NCBI GenBank assembly: GCA_964558465.1 | Contig: CAZLEF010000024.1 | Span: forward strand, 1 to 64,000 | Direction of reading: 5' to 3' | Origin: JACJYC01 sp964558465 | GTDB taxonomy: Bacteria > Bacteroidota > Bacteroidia > Chitinophagales > Saprospiraceae | Length of the DNA: 64,000 nt | Shown here: positions 10,216 through 20,200 of the stretch, one piece after another | Layout: each line of letters opens with the position of its first letter | Numbering within the stretch: the stretch's first letter is position 1 | Notes under the pieces: model-generated | Told to the model about the DNA's origin: nothing | The model's database searches: none | What the model saw: only the letters and a program-made list of their open reading frames with translations | Program-made: the position numbers and the translations under genes

Positions 10216-13200
10216 TCATTTCCGCACCGTCGCCCTGTATGCGGTGGGCGGGATGCCAAATGCTTCTTTAAATTCCCGGCAAAAGTGGGCCGGCGAAGCA
10301 AATCCGCAGTCGTAGGCGACTTCGGAGATGTTCATTTCGGTGGATTGGGATAACAGGCCTCTGGCCTTTTCCAGACGAAAACGGCGGATGAAAAAATTGG
10401 CAGAATGCCCCGTCAGGGCGGTGAGTTTCCGATGCAATTGAGCGTGGCTCATTCCCGCGGCGCGGGCAAGGGCGTCAACATGAAAACGGTGATCTTCGTA
10501 GTGTTTCTCCAGGATTTCCCGCATTTTTTTCAGAAAGGCTTCATCTGCGGACGGCAGCGGCGGTCCCGGACCAACCTGCCCGCCGGCGGCCTGGGTGAAA
10601 CGCTCCTGGAGGCGCCGCCGCAATTCGATCATCCGGTCGGCCAGCAACAGGAGTTCCTGCTCGTTGAAGGGTTTGAGCAAATAGGCGTCGGCACCGGTGG
10701 CGATACCTGCCAAACGGGCGTCCTGATCGGCTTTTGCGGTCAGGAGAATGATGGGAATATGGCTGGTGCGTTCGTCGTTTTTCAGGATTTTGCACACTTC
10801 CAGCCCGTCTTTCAGGGGCATCATCACGTCGCACACGATCAGGTCGGGAATGGTTTCCAGCGCGCGACGGAGACCATCCGCCCCATTGGTTGAAATGAGG
10901 GTGTTGAACGTTGGTTCCAGGCAGGAAGCGATATACCCGGCGGCCTCCGGGTGATCTTCAATAATGAGAACGGTCAATTTGTACCTGGATGCCGGCCGGT
11001 CAGTATGTGATTGGGGCGAGGAAGGCGCAACGGGAATGGCCGGACCGGGCGTTTCCTCCGTCGGCGCCGTTCGCCGGATTGGAAAAACAAGGGTAAAAAC
11101 GGTCCCCTTGTCGGGTTCGCTTTCCACTGAAATCTGCCCGTTCAGCAGGTCGGTGAGCTCTTTGGTCAGGGCCAGACCGATGCCGACGCCACCTGCTTTC
11201 CGTTTCGATGAATCGTCAGCCTGGAAAAACCGGTCAAAAATAAAAGGCAGTTCAGCCGGGCCAATACCGGCGCCGGTGTCCCGCACCGTCAACCGGAGTT
11301 GGTCGCCGCTTTCCAGGGCTACGGTTACCTTGCCCCCTTCCTGCGTGAATTTGATCGCGTTGGAAACCAGGTTCACGAGGATGGTTTGCCATTTTTCCTT
11401 GTCGAAATCCATGACCAGCGAGGCGGTATCCGGTAAAAATTCCAGCCGGATGCCGTGATTTTGGGCATGGCTGTGAAAAGACCGGACGATGTATTGGGTA
11501 AACGATACGATATCGGCCTGAATGTAATGCGGGGAAAGCAATCCGGCGTCGAGTTTGCTCAGGTCGAGCATTTGGTTGATCAGTTGCAGGAGGCGCTCCG
11601 CGTTGCGTTTGATCAGGCGCAGCGTTTCGCGACCCGGGGGCTTGTTTTTCTCCAGGCTGCCCGTTACAGGACCCAGGATCAGCGTGAGCGGGGTGCGGAA
11701 TTCGTGGGTGATATTGGTGTACAACCGGGTTTTGAACCGGTCCAGGTCTTTCAACCGGAGCGTCTCGGCAGTGGCCAGTTTCTGGCGCAGCCGAAAACGG
11801 AAAATGGCCTGGATGATGCCTGTCACAGCCAAAAAATAAAATACATAAGCCCACCAGGTTGCCCACCAGGGCGGAAACACCCTGAGCCGGACGGATAACT
11901 GTTCGGACTCGCCCGAACAAACGCCGTCGGCGTTGCAGGCCTGCACCCGAAAGGTATAACGACCGGCGCGAAGATGGGTGAAACTCACCTTGCGGTCCGC
12001 GCCGATATCCAGCCAGTCGTCCTGGAAACCATCGAGACGATACCTGTACCGGATATGTTCCGGATCGAGGAAATGGAGGGCCGCAAATTCGAAAGTGATG
12101 ATCCGGTCGGAAAAACGGATGGAAATGCTGTCCACCAATTCGGTGGCTTTTCCGAAGTTCATGGAATGATCCAGGATTTTAAACCCCGTCAGGACGACCC
12201 TTGGCCGGATCGTATCCCTTGAGATCGAGTCGGGGTAAAAAGCGTAGATGCCGTTGTTGCCGTGCATCAGGATGCGGCCATCGCGGCAGGCGACGGCGCC
12301 GACGGTGTTGAATTCCACCATATCCCTGCCGGCAGGAAAACGCTCAAATGCCCCGGCGCCGGATGAGCCTGGGTCGTACCGGGTGATGGTTTTTAAGCCT
12401 TTGAGCCACAATTGCCCCCTGTTGTCGCAGGCAATACCCATCAGTTGAGTCTCCGCCAATCCGTCCTTTTCAGTCAACAGAGCAAAATCAAGGGTTGCCG
12501 GATCCAGTCGGCCCAAACCCTGGCCCGAGGCGAGCCAGATGGTGTTATCCGGCGCCCGGACCATACCCCTTATCGTCAGCTCATGGGATTTTTCCGGGAT
12601 TTTTTCCCAAACAGGGACAAGTCCGAAACGCAGGTTTTTTTTATCGAAATACCCGAATTGCCCGGATGGTTTTGATCCGATTTGCATCCAGATATAACCG
12701 TGGGTCTGAACGCCGGTGTGGATGGTATTGGAATAGATATCCGGTCCGGTGTTTTGAGGGAAAAACCAGTCTCTGGAATGCGTCTTTTTGTTTAACCGGC
12801 AAAGTCCTTCATCGGCGCCGATCCAGATGTAACCGGAATTTTCCAGGTCTTCCTCTATGAAACCGATCGATGCGTTGTTCAACGTATCGCCCAGGTCAAG
12901 CCGTTCAACCCTGCGGGAACGAAAATCGTAACAAAAGAGCCCCTGCCGGTTGGAATCGCCGTAATGGTTGCCGCCCAACCATAACTGGTCGCCCGAAAAC
13001 AGGTAAAAAACACCGATCCGGAGAATACCCGGATGTACTTGCGGCACAGGGATTTGTTTTACCGGGGTCTCCGGCGGGTCTGCATAAAATAGCCGGCCGT
13101 CGTAGGTGCTGAACCACCACCCGCCCCGTTGGTCCTCATAGGTCCGGTAGATATAGTTTTCCGGTTTTAACCAACCGGGTTCAATTTGGTAAAAAGGAAA

Positions 13201-14277
13201 TTTGACCGTTCTGGTATTTACTTTGTATAAAGCGTTAAAACCGCCTATCCAAAAATTGAGGAATCGATCTGAAAAAGTGCGGTAGATCAGGGGGTCATCC
13301 ACGCCGAACGGGTTACCGGGTGTTACCGAAAATTTCACCAGATTCTGGGAGGGAATATGGTAACGGAAAAGGCCTGCCGTACGGTGAACGATCCAGGCAT
13401 AGCCCCCGGTGTCCCGCCGGAAATAGATCAGGCCGTCTGTGCCCGGGATCCCAGGAACCAATAATTTTGAAAATTCCTCAGTCTCCGCACGCCAAAGGAA
13501 GACCTGGTTGTCGAAAAAATGCCAGTGCAGGTTTCCGGGGCTTTCATCATACCATTCTGCCGGGGAAATGGTCCTGAATCCGGTGTATTGCCGGGGGTTA
13601 AATAGCTTGAATGAATATCGGATCGTGTCTATCAGGAGAAACCCCAGGTTCGAACTGGCCCATAACCGGCCTTTTTTATCCGTAAAAACACCGCCGATCC
13701 TCGGGCGGATGGTTTTTTCCGGATATCCGGACACCTCATTTTCCAAAGGCGTAAATTGTTCGCTTTCCGGATCAAATACACCGGAACCTTCGTCTGAAGA
13801 TATCCATAATCGCCCCGACAGGTCTTCCTGGACCATATTTATGAGGTTCCCGGGAAGGCTATGCCTGTCGCCCACCCGATGAAAATACCGCCTGAACCTG
13901 TCGGTATGCCGGTCGTACCGGTTCAATCCGCTGTGCGTGCATATCCATAAAGATCCATTACGGTCTTCGTAAATAAAAATCACGACGGAATTGGAAAGTG
14001 ATGTGTTGTCTCTCGGAACCGGGGCGTATAACTTGAACTCATACCCATCGTACCGCACCAACCCCTTCATGGTGCCCAGCCAAAGGAAGCCCGCCTTGTC
14101 TTCATAAATGTAAAGAATTTGCCCGCTGGGCAGGCCGTCTTCTACACCAAATCGTTCAAAACGATACTGCCGGACCTGTGCCCAAAGCGAAAAATGCCAT
14201 AACAGGAGCAGGAAAAGAACCCATCGTTTGAAAGATGGTTTGTCCGGGATCGGCAAAAAGGGTTTCTGAGGTCGCAC
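10216..14277 (-). CDS. Hybrid two-component system protein (Reg_prop propeller, Y_Y_Y, histidine kinase, receiver, AraC HTH)
   Basis: This 1353-aa protein joins sensor, kinase and response regulator in one chain, as typical Bacteroidota hybrid two-component systems do. After an N-terminal signal/anchor, about 700 residues carry two-component propeller repeats (GLPSGQILYIYEDKAGFLWLG and similar), then a Y_Y_Y domain (RYRYRLDGF...DW). A membrane segment lies at about 797-822. The HisKA motif NITHEFRTPLT places the phosphoacceptor at His858, followed by HATPase boxes (NLVSNAIKFT, DTGAGIG, GGVGIGLAL). The receiver has Asp1150 in VCDVMMP and a conserved Lys in LLKPF. The C-terminal 100 residues are a double helix-turn-helix of the AraC family. 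Members usually sense a periplasmic saccharide and control nearby surface genes; the adjacent HYR and phosphodiesterase genes are the obvious candidate targets, though this is inference. Confidence 0.95.
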   Translation of the reverse strand: MRPQKPFLPIPDKPSFKRWVLFLLLLWHFSLWAQVRQYRFERFGVEDGLPSGQILYIYEDKAGFLWLGTMKGLVRYDGYEFKLYAPVPRDNTSLSNSVVIFIYEDRNGSLWICTHSGLNRYDRHTDRFRRYFHRVGDRHSLPGNLINMVQEDLSGRLWISSDEGSGVFDPESEQFTPLENEVSGYPEKTIRPRIGGVFTDKKGRLWASSNLGFLLIDTIRYSFKLFNPRQYTGFRTISPAEWYDESPGNLHWHFFDNQVFLWRAETEEFSKLLVPGIPGTDGLIYFRRDTGGYAWIVHRTAGLFRYHIPSQNLVKFSVTPGNPFGVDDPLIYRTFSDRFLNFWIGGFNALYKVNTRTVKFPFYQIEPGWLKPENYIYRTYEDQRGGWWFSTYDGRLFYADPPETPVKQIPVPQVHPGILRIGVFYLFSGDQLWLGGNHYGDSNRQGLFCYDFRSRRVERLDLGDTLNNASIGFIEEDLENSGYIWIGADEGLCRLNKKTHSRDWFFPQNTGPDIYSNTIHTGVQTHGYIWMQIGSKPSGQFGYFDKKNLRFGLVPVWEKIPEKSHELTIRGMVRAPDNTIWLASGQGLGRLDPATLDFALLTEKDGLAETQLMGIACDNRGQLWLKGLKTITRYDPGSSGAGAFERFPAGRDMVEFNTVGAVACRDGRILMHGNNGIYAFYPDSISRDTIRPRVVLTGFKILDHSMNFGKATELVDSISIRFSDRIITFEFAALHFLDPEHIRYRYRLDGFQDDWLDIGADRKVSFTHLRAGRYTFRVQACNADGVCSGESEQLSVRLRVFPPWWATWWAYVFYFLAVTGIIQAIFRFRLRQKLATAETLRLKDLDRFKTRLYTNITHEFRTPLTLILGPVTGSLEKNKPPGRETLRLIKRNAERLLQLINQMLDLSKLDAGLLSPHYIQADIVSFTQYIVRSFHSHAQNHGIRLEFLPDTASLVMDFDKEKWQTILVNLVSNAIKFTQEGGKVTVALESGDQLRLTVRDTGAGIGPAELPFIFDRFFQADDSSKRKAGGVGIGLALTKELTDLLNGQISVESEPDKGTVFTLVFPIRRTAPTEETPGPAIPVAPSSPQSHTDRPASRYKLTVLIIEDHPEAAGYIASCLEPTFNTLISTNGADGLRRALETIPDLIVCDVMMPLKDGLEVCKILKNDERTSHIPIILLTAKADQDARLAGIATGADAYLLKPFNEQELLLLADRMIELRRRLQERFTQAAGGQVGPGPPLPSADEAFLKKMREILEKHYEDHRFHVDALARAAGMSHAQLHRKLTALTGHSANFFIRRFRLEKARGLLSQSTEMNISEVAYDCGFASPAHFCREFKEAFGIPPTAYRATVRK

Positions 14278-14401
14278 AGATTTCAGGCTTTTAAAATTAA
14301 TCGATTTATAAATATAAGATTATCAGTGCAAAAAGTCAATATGAAGACCGGAATTTTTGAGAAAAAAGAACGGCCTGCAAGTAGAAATGCAGGCAGGTTT
14401 T

Positions 14402-14445
14402 TGACATTTTGACGCCTGATTTTCCGATTTTATGCCAAAATGGCG
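14402..14445. promoter_or_regulatory. Candidate enhancer sites upstream of clpB (palindrome GCCAAAATGGC and a related copy)
   Basis: GCCA-AAA-TGGC lies at 14434-14444 within TGCCAAAATGGCGT, a 14-mer repeated exactly upstream of grpE (54157-54170). A related element, GACATTTTGAC, lies at 14403-14413. Its centre is 31 bases (about three helical turns) from the first, as is common for paired sites of sigma-54 enhancer-binding proteins. The binding protein is unknown. Confidence 0.6.
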
Positions 14446-14456
14446 TACTCAACCCC

Positions 14457-14487
14457 TTGTTTTTGGCCCCGAAACCGCGTAGCTTTG
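14457..14487 (+). promoter_or_regulatory. Possible Bacteroidota housekeeping promoter of clpB (TTG-N20-TAGCTTTG)
   Basis: TTG at 14457-14459 and TAGCTTTG at 14480-14487 match the Bacteroidota -33/-7 consensus TTTG-N19-TAnnTTTG, allowing one extra base of spacing. It directly precedes the sigma-54-like element at 14490-14504, so clpB may have two promoters; alternatively this match is fortuitous. It lies downstream of the earlier in-frame ATG at 14440, which argues against that start. Confidence 0.5.
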
Positions 14488-14489
14488 AA

Positions 14490-14504
14490 TGGCATACAAA
14501 TTGC
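14490..14504 (+). promoter_or_regulatory. Sigma-54 type -24/-12 promoter of clpB
   Basis: TGGCATACAAATTGC has the invariant GG (14491-14492) and GC (14503-14504) separated by 10 bases, fitting TGGCAC-N5-TTGC except at one position. The C of the -12 GC is 29 bases before the ATG at 14533. grpE has the same element at the same distance. Confidence 0.65.
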
Positions 14505-14532
14505 CCTTTCCCAAATACAAATACCTTGCATC

Positions 14533-17157
14533 ATGAACATGAACAATTTAACTATAAAATCCCAGGAAGCCATCCAGAAAGCCCAGCAGGCGGTCATGGA
14601 AAACGGTCAACAGGCCATCGAGGCCGGGCACCTGTTTTGGGGTATTCTGGAAGTGGATGAGAACGTGGCGCCTTTTATTTTCAAAAAACTGGGCGCCAAT
14701 TACAATGCTATCAAACAGGCTGCAGAAGCCATCGTACAGTCTTACCCCAAGGTGAGCGGCGGAACGCCTTACCTGTCCCGAACAGCTACCGAAATCCTGC
14801 AACGCGCCAACGGCTACCTCAAAGAATTTGGTGATGAATACGTGGCGCTCGAACATTTGCTGCTGGCCCTCCTGAGTTTCAGGAGCGATGTCGCTACCCT
14901 GCTGAAAGACAACGGCCTGACCGAAAAAGGGCTGAAAGCGGCGATTCAGGAACTGCGCAAAGGCGGCCGCGTGACGAGTCACAGCGCAGAAGAAACCTAC
15001 AATGCCCTGAACAAATACGCAGTCAACCTCAACGAACGGGCCCGCAACGGCAAACTCGACCCGGTTATCGGCCGCGATGAAGAAATCCGCCGGGTTTTGC
15101 ATATCCTGGCCCGCCGCACCAAAAACAACCCCATCCTGATCGGCGAACCGGGTGTCGGTAAAACCGCCATCGTGGAAGGCCTCGCCCACCGGATCGTCAA
15201 CGGCGACGTGCCCGAAGACCTGCGCGACAAAGATATCTTCGCACTGGACATGGGCGCGCTCATCGCCGGCGCCAAATACCAGGGCGAATTTGAAGAAAGG
15301 CTCAAATCGGTCATCAATGAAGTAGTTTCGGCGGAAGGCCGTATTTTCCTCTTCATCGACGAGATCCACACCCTCATCGGGGCGGGCAAAACCCAGGGGG
15401 CCATGGACGCAGCCAATATCCTCAAACCGGCGTTGGCCAGGGGCGAACTGCGCGCTATCGGCGCTACTACCCTCAACGAATACCAGAAATATTTTGAAAG
15501 CGACAAAGCCCTGGAACGCCGCTTCCAGACCGTCATGGTGGACGAACCCAGCGAGGAAGACGCTATTTCTATCTTGCGTGGCCTGAAAGAACGCTACGAG
15601 ACCCACCACAAGATCAATATCAAGGACGACGCCATTGTAGCGGCTGTACAATTGTCGAGCCGGTATATTTCCGACCGCTTTTTGCCGGATAAGGCCATCG
15701 ACCTGATCGACGAGGCTGCGGCCCGCCTGCGGCTCGAAATGAACTCCATGCCGGAAGAACTGGACGAAACCGAGCGCAAGATCCGCCAACTGGAGATCGA
15801 ACGCGAGGCCATGAAACGCGAAAACGACGACGCAAAAATTGCTCGCATCAACCAGGAACTGGCCAATGTGGAAGAGCAGCGCAACGCCTTGCGCGCCCAG
15901 TGGGAAAGCGAACGCGAAGTGGTGCTGGGCTTGCAAAACGCGAAAGAAGAGATTGAACAGTTTAAAACGGAGGCCAACCGCGCCGAACGGGAAGGCGATT
16001 TCAGTAAAGTGGCCGAGATCCGATACGGCCGGATACCCCAGGTGCAGCAAAAACTGGAAGAATACAACAAACGTCTCCAGGACATGCAAACCAGCAACAA
16101 ACTGCTGCTGAAGGAAGAGGTCGATGCAGAAGATATCGCCGAAATCGTCAGCAAATGGACAGGCGTACCGGTCACGCGGATGTTGCAAAGCGAACGGGAA
16201 AAACTTCTTCACCTGGAAGAAGAACTTCACAACCGGGTGATCGGCCAGGATGAAGCCGTTGAAGCGGTCGCCGATGCCATCCGCCTAAGCCGGACGGGTT
16301 TGTCAAACCCCAAACGGCCTATCGGATCGTTTTTGTTCCTTGGAACCACCGGCGTCGGCAAAACCGAACTGGCAAAAGCCCTGGCAGATTACCTGTTCGA
16401 CGACGAAAACCTGATGACCCGGATCGATATGAGCGAATACCAGGAAAGGCACACCGTTAGCAGGCTGGTGGGCGCTCCTCCGGGTTACGTCGGTTATGAC
16501 GAGGGCGGGCAGTTGACGGAAGCCGTGCGCAGAAAACCCTATTCTGTAGTCTTGCTCGACGAAATAGAAAAAGCGCATCCGGATGTATTCAATATCCTGT
16601 TGCAGGTGCTGGAAGACGGCCGCCTGACCGACAATAAAGGACGGGTTGCCAATTTCAAAAACACGATCGTCATCATGACCTCCAACATGGGTTCGGACCT
16701 GATCATGGAGAACTTTTCCAAGATCAACCCGGAAAACGAAGAAGAGATCGTTGAAAAAACCAGGAATCTGATATTTGATCTGTTAAAACAATCCGTACGG
16801 CCCGAATTCCTGAACCGGATCGACGAGGTGATCATGTTCAGGCCGCTGTCCAGAAAGGATATCCGCGGCATTGTGGAGCTCCAGTTGCACCAATTAAGGA
16901 GCATGCTGACCGAACAAGGGATAACCCTCGAGGTCTCACCGCAGGCGATGGATTGGCTGGCCAACGAGGGGTACAACCCCGAATTTGGCGCCCGGCCCCT
17001 GAAGCGGGTGATCCAGAAACGGGTTCTGCGCCAGTTGTCCAAACAAATGCTGGATGGAAGCGTGCAGGCCAACAGCCGGATCGTGCTGGATGTATTTGAC
17101 GATGTCGTGGTTTTCCGGCATGTTACCAAAAAAGAGGAAAAAGCGTTCTTGAACTGA
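14533..17157 (+). CDS. clpB: ATP-dependent disaggregase chaperone ClpB
   Basis: ClpB (Hsp104 family) is a hexameric ATP-driven disaggregase that works with DnaK, DnaJ and GrpE to rescue aggregated proteins. The 874-aa product has the full domain order: double Clp-N domain (residues 1-145), AAA1 with Walker A GEPGVGKT at 204-211, the coiled-coil middle domain (about 405-525, rich in Glu, Arg and Lys), and AAA2 with Walker A GTTGVGKT at 604-611 followed by the D2-small domain. I chose the ATG at 14533 (MNMNNLTIKSQEAIQ) because it matches the family N-terminus and both candidate promoters lie between it and the earlier ATG at 14440. Upstream elements match those of grpE, so coordinated heat-shock control is likely. 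It is convergent with the CHAT gene. Confidence 0.98.
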   Translation: MNMNNLTIKSQEAIQKAQQAVMENGQQAIEAGHLFWGILEVDENVAPFIFKKLGANYNAIKQAAEAIVQSYPKVSGGTPYLSRTATEILQRANGYLKEFGDEYVALEHLLLALLSFRSDVATLLKDNGLTEKGLKAAIQELRKGGRVTSHSAEETYNALNKYAVNLNERARNGKLDPVIGRDEEIRRVLHILARRTKNNPILIGEPGVGKTAIVEGLAHRIVNGDVPEDLRDKDIFALDMGALIAGAKYQGEFEERLKSVINEVVSAEGRIFLFIDEIHTLIGAGKTQGAMDAANILKPALARGELRAIGATTLNEYQKYFESDKALERRFQTVMVDEPSEEDAISILRGLKERYETHHKINIKDDAIVAAVQLSSRYISDRFLPDKAIDLIDEAAARLRLEMNSMPEELDETERKIRQLEIEREAMKRENDDAKIARINQELANVEEQRNALRAQWESEREVVLGLQNAKEEIEQFKTEANRAEREGDFSKVAEIRYGRIPQVQQKLEEYNKRLQDMQTSNKLLLKEEVDAEDIAEIVSKWTGVPVTRMLQSEREKLLHLEEELHNRVIGQDEAVEAVADAIRLSRTGLSNPKRPIGSFLFLGTTGVGKTELAKALADYLFDDENLMTRIDMSEYQERHTVSRLVGAPPGYVGYDEGGQLTEAVRRKPYSVVLLDEIEKAHPDVFNILLQVLEDGRLTDNKGRVANFKNTIVIMTSNMGSDLIMENFSKINPENEEEIVEKTRNLIFDLLKQSVRPEFLNRIDEVIMFRPLSRKDIRGIVELQLHQLRSMLTEQGITLEVSPQAMDWLANEGYNPEFGARPLKRVIQKRVLRQLSKQMLDGSVQANSRIVLDVFDDVVVFRHVTKKEEKAFLN

Positions 17158-17289
17158 TAAAAACCGGCGGTTAGTTCGCCAGTGCGCAGTTCGCCGGCAG
17201 GCAATCCTGAAGCCTTGAGGCTTTCTTCTGAAAATGAAAACGACACAAGAGGCTGGCGAACTGTGGACCTGCGAAGACGGGCGAACGGA
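17158..17289. terminator. Intergenic region with terminator-like hairpins between convergent clpB and CHAT genes
   Basis: A short hairpin AAGCC-TTGA-GGCTT lies at 17210-17223 and is followed by TTCTT. A wider inverted repeat pairs AGTTCGCCAG (17173-17182) with CTGGCGAACT (17253-17262). Either could end transcription of one or both convergent genes. No gene is seen here. Confidence 0.4.
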
Positions 17290-20200
17290 TCAATTGATCC
17301 CTACCAACACAAAAGGGGCCCAGTAGTATGGATGTGAGAAGTTCGCAGGTTCGCCTTCTTCCGCAGGTGAGCCCAGGTCGAAGCCGCGGGCCGAACGCCT
17401 GCGGTTGGTTTTTCCCCGGACGATTTCCTCCGGAATTTGGGCTTTTATAATATCCAATGCAGATTCAATCGATTTTTCGTCGAGGCCGGCCAGGAATTTT
17501 TGAGCCTCCGACAGGGCTTTAGCAGGCGGGGTTCCTTTTTTGAGCAGGGTATAGAACCGGCCCATCAATAAACTGGTAGAAAGGTCGTCAACCGCCCAAA
17601 GGCTGACGATTACATTTTTGACGCCGGCTGCCAAAAGGCCGCGGGTCAATCCCAGGACGTCATCTCCTCCGGTTGTTTCACCTCTGGCAGTATTGCAAGC
17701 GCTGAGTACTGCCAGATCTGCCTTGATTTCCATGCCCATTAATTCAAAAAGGGATAATTTTCCTTCGTCGGCCAGGGCGATTGCACTTTCAAGGGGAGAA
17801 TTTTCTGACAGATAGCCATGGGTTGCAAAATGCAATAACCTGGCTTTCCCGATTTTTTCCTTTAATGCCTTCCCGGTGGCCTGGTCTGCCAGAAGCGGGG
17901 TTGTCCCGAATAATGCAGCAATGTAGGAGGCTTCGGTTTCAGCATGAGGCAGGTCGCCGGTCGGGTTGCCCAATACCAACAAACCGGACTGGTTTCCGAT
18001 GCTGGTTTTGGACAAAAATTGCAGCGCGCTTCCGCTGGGGATATAAGACAGGGGCCATTGAAGACCGATAGGCCCGCCGTCCAGTAAAAGCGCCTGGAAA
18101 GGCAGGCTGTGTAATACGCCAAAAGGTGCGATTATGAGGCTGGTGGATTTTTTAAGACAGGCCGAAACAGGCTGCAATATTTTTTTGGAGAGGGTCTCTG
18201 CTAAATGTGTGAATCCTGTTTTTTGTTCGAGTGCCGACCGCAAATTATCTACATCACGTTGTAAAGCCAGGGAATCCAGTTGAATCCATTGGCCCTGCAC
18301 CAATCCCTTTTGGTCGATCACCCAGATCAGCATATCTCCCGCCAGAAAATAATATTCAATCAGGATTTTGCCTTCTTCCAAACAACGGGCCACTTCCTGG
18401 ATGTTCAATACGGGCGCTTCGCTGCTGAACGCATTTAAAAAATCAGGCATCGCCCCGGACAATCGGGTTTCCAATGCTTGGCGGAAAAGAATTTCATTTC
18501 CGAGTTGAGTTGTCAGCGCGGAAATCCGGCCCTCATCGGGTTGATTTTTTGATCTTTCCCGGGCTAACAACCCTTGAAGCATGGTGATCCGGGCGTTATT
18601 TTCCCGCCATTGGAGCAACTCCTGATTTTCTCCGGACGCTATTTTAGTTAAAGCGAGGTTGCCTTCCAACAGATCGAGGATTCCGCGTCCCTTCCCTTTT
18701 TGGGCGTACCTGTACGATAATTCGTGGTTTTTCATTTTCATAGCGAGCCTGGAAGCCAGGAAATACAGGTACTGGGCGCCTTTGTCGGCCGAAAGGGCGG
18801 TTTTAAGTTCATCCCGGCTCAACTGGTTGCGGCGGTTTTCCAACATTTCAATGGCCTTTGCGTATACCGTCAGTGCATTCATAGCGTGGCTGCTTTGGTA
18901 TTTTTCACCCGCCAGGCCTTCAAACATTTCTCCTGCATTGCTTAATAACTGCCAGGGTTTGGAATCCCGGAGCATCCAGTCCTTGCCCCAGGTTTCTTCC
19001 AGCTTCTTGTAATATTTATAAGCCTCCCCGTATTGTTTGATCCTGACCCACATGGAAAAGGCCTGGAGATTGTTCCGGTATTTCCGGAGTTCGATCTCGG
19101 CCTGACCCTGGCTGCCTGCATTTTCCATGATCCTGGCCAACTGGCCGGATAGACCCGAACCTTCATCTCCACGTTCCAGAAAACTGCGATAAACGCGGGT
19201 TGCCCGGTCGTAATCTTTTTTTTCGGCCCACAATACGGCCTCAAACATCGATTTGGAATCCGGATTTAATTTATTCAGACCGGCAAAAGCGACCTGCCAG
19301 TGGTGTTCAAAAGCGGCGCCGTTGCCAGCTTCGTCGGCTTTGCGGGCCCGGTATAACGGCGCCAATACAGCCGATTGCCCCAACAATTCTTCAGACATTT
19401 GGCGCATGGGCCAGTTTTCCATGGCTTCTGTGAGTTCGGGATTTTCATCAGAGAGCTGGCCGGAAAAAAAATCACTCAAGGCCTTAACCTGATCGATTGC
19501 ACCCAAATCAATTTTGGGCATTCCTGCCAATATTTCTTCCAGGCGGCGGGCGTATCGTTCCATTTGATCGCTGTCGGAGTGGGTCAGGTTGAGTTGCAAT
19601 CCGGAAACAGCGAGCATCAGCATCCGTCGTTGGATATTGCCTTTTTGTTCAGGGCCTCCTTTATAAACAGGCAAATGATCGTTGATGACGGCCAAATATT
19701 CGTCCAAAGCTTGTTCCGAAAATGCCGTTGCCGCTTGCCGGTCGCCTACAGATTGGTGAACCATTGCGAGATCAGCGGTATTTTGTGCAGCGTTCACAGG
19801 GACGCCTAACGCAGAAAACAATGATTTGGCAGCCCGGTACGCTGCCAGGGCATTTTCGTAATGCCCCAGCCGGAGCCACTGGTGGCGCGCCATCCGGTTG
19901 ATCAATATGCCCAGGCAAAGGCAATAACCGAGCGAACCGCTTTCACGACCCCATTGGCCGATCCCGGCTGCCAGGTCAATGGCGGCTGCATGGTTGCCCT
20001 TGCAGATCCTGGACATTGCCAGATGGGTTTTTGCCAGGTTTTGGCCTTTAAAATCAGCGACCTTGGCGAAATAAACCATTGCCCGTTCGGCCATTTTTTC
20101 CGCGCTGCCCAAATCCGCCTTCAAAAAATGCAAATAGCCCCATCGCAAAAGGATCGCGCCCAATCCTCGAAAGCCATTTCCCCGTTCAAAAAGGATTTCG

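Noticed and set aside
14440..14532. Upstream in-frame ATG of clpB
   Set aside because: It would precede both candidate promoters and add residues not found in ClpB proteins.
14548..16230. 560-codon open frame antisense to clpB
   Set aside because: This is a common by-product of GC-rich codon bias opposite conserved genes. The sense frame is a full-length ClpB.
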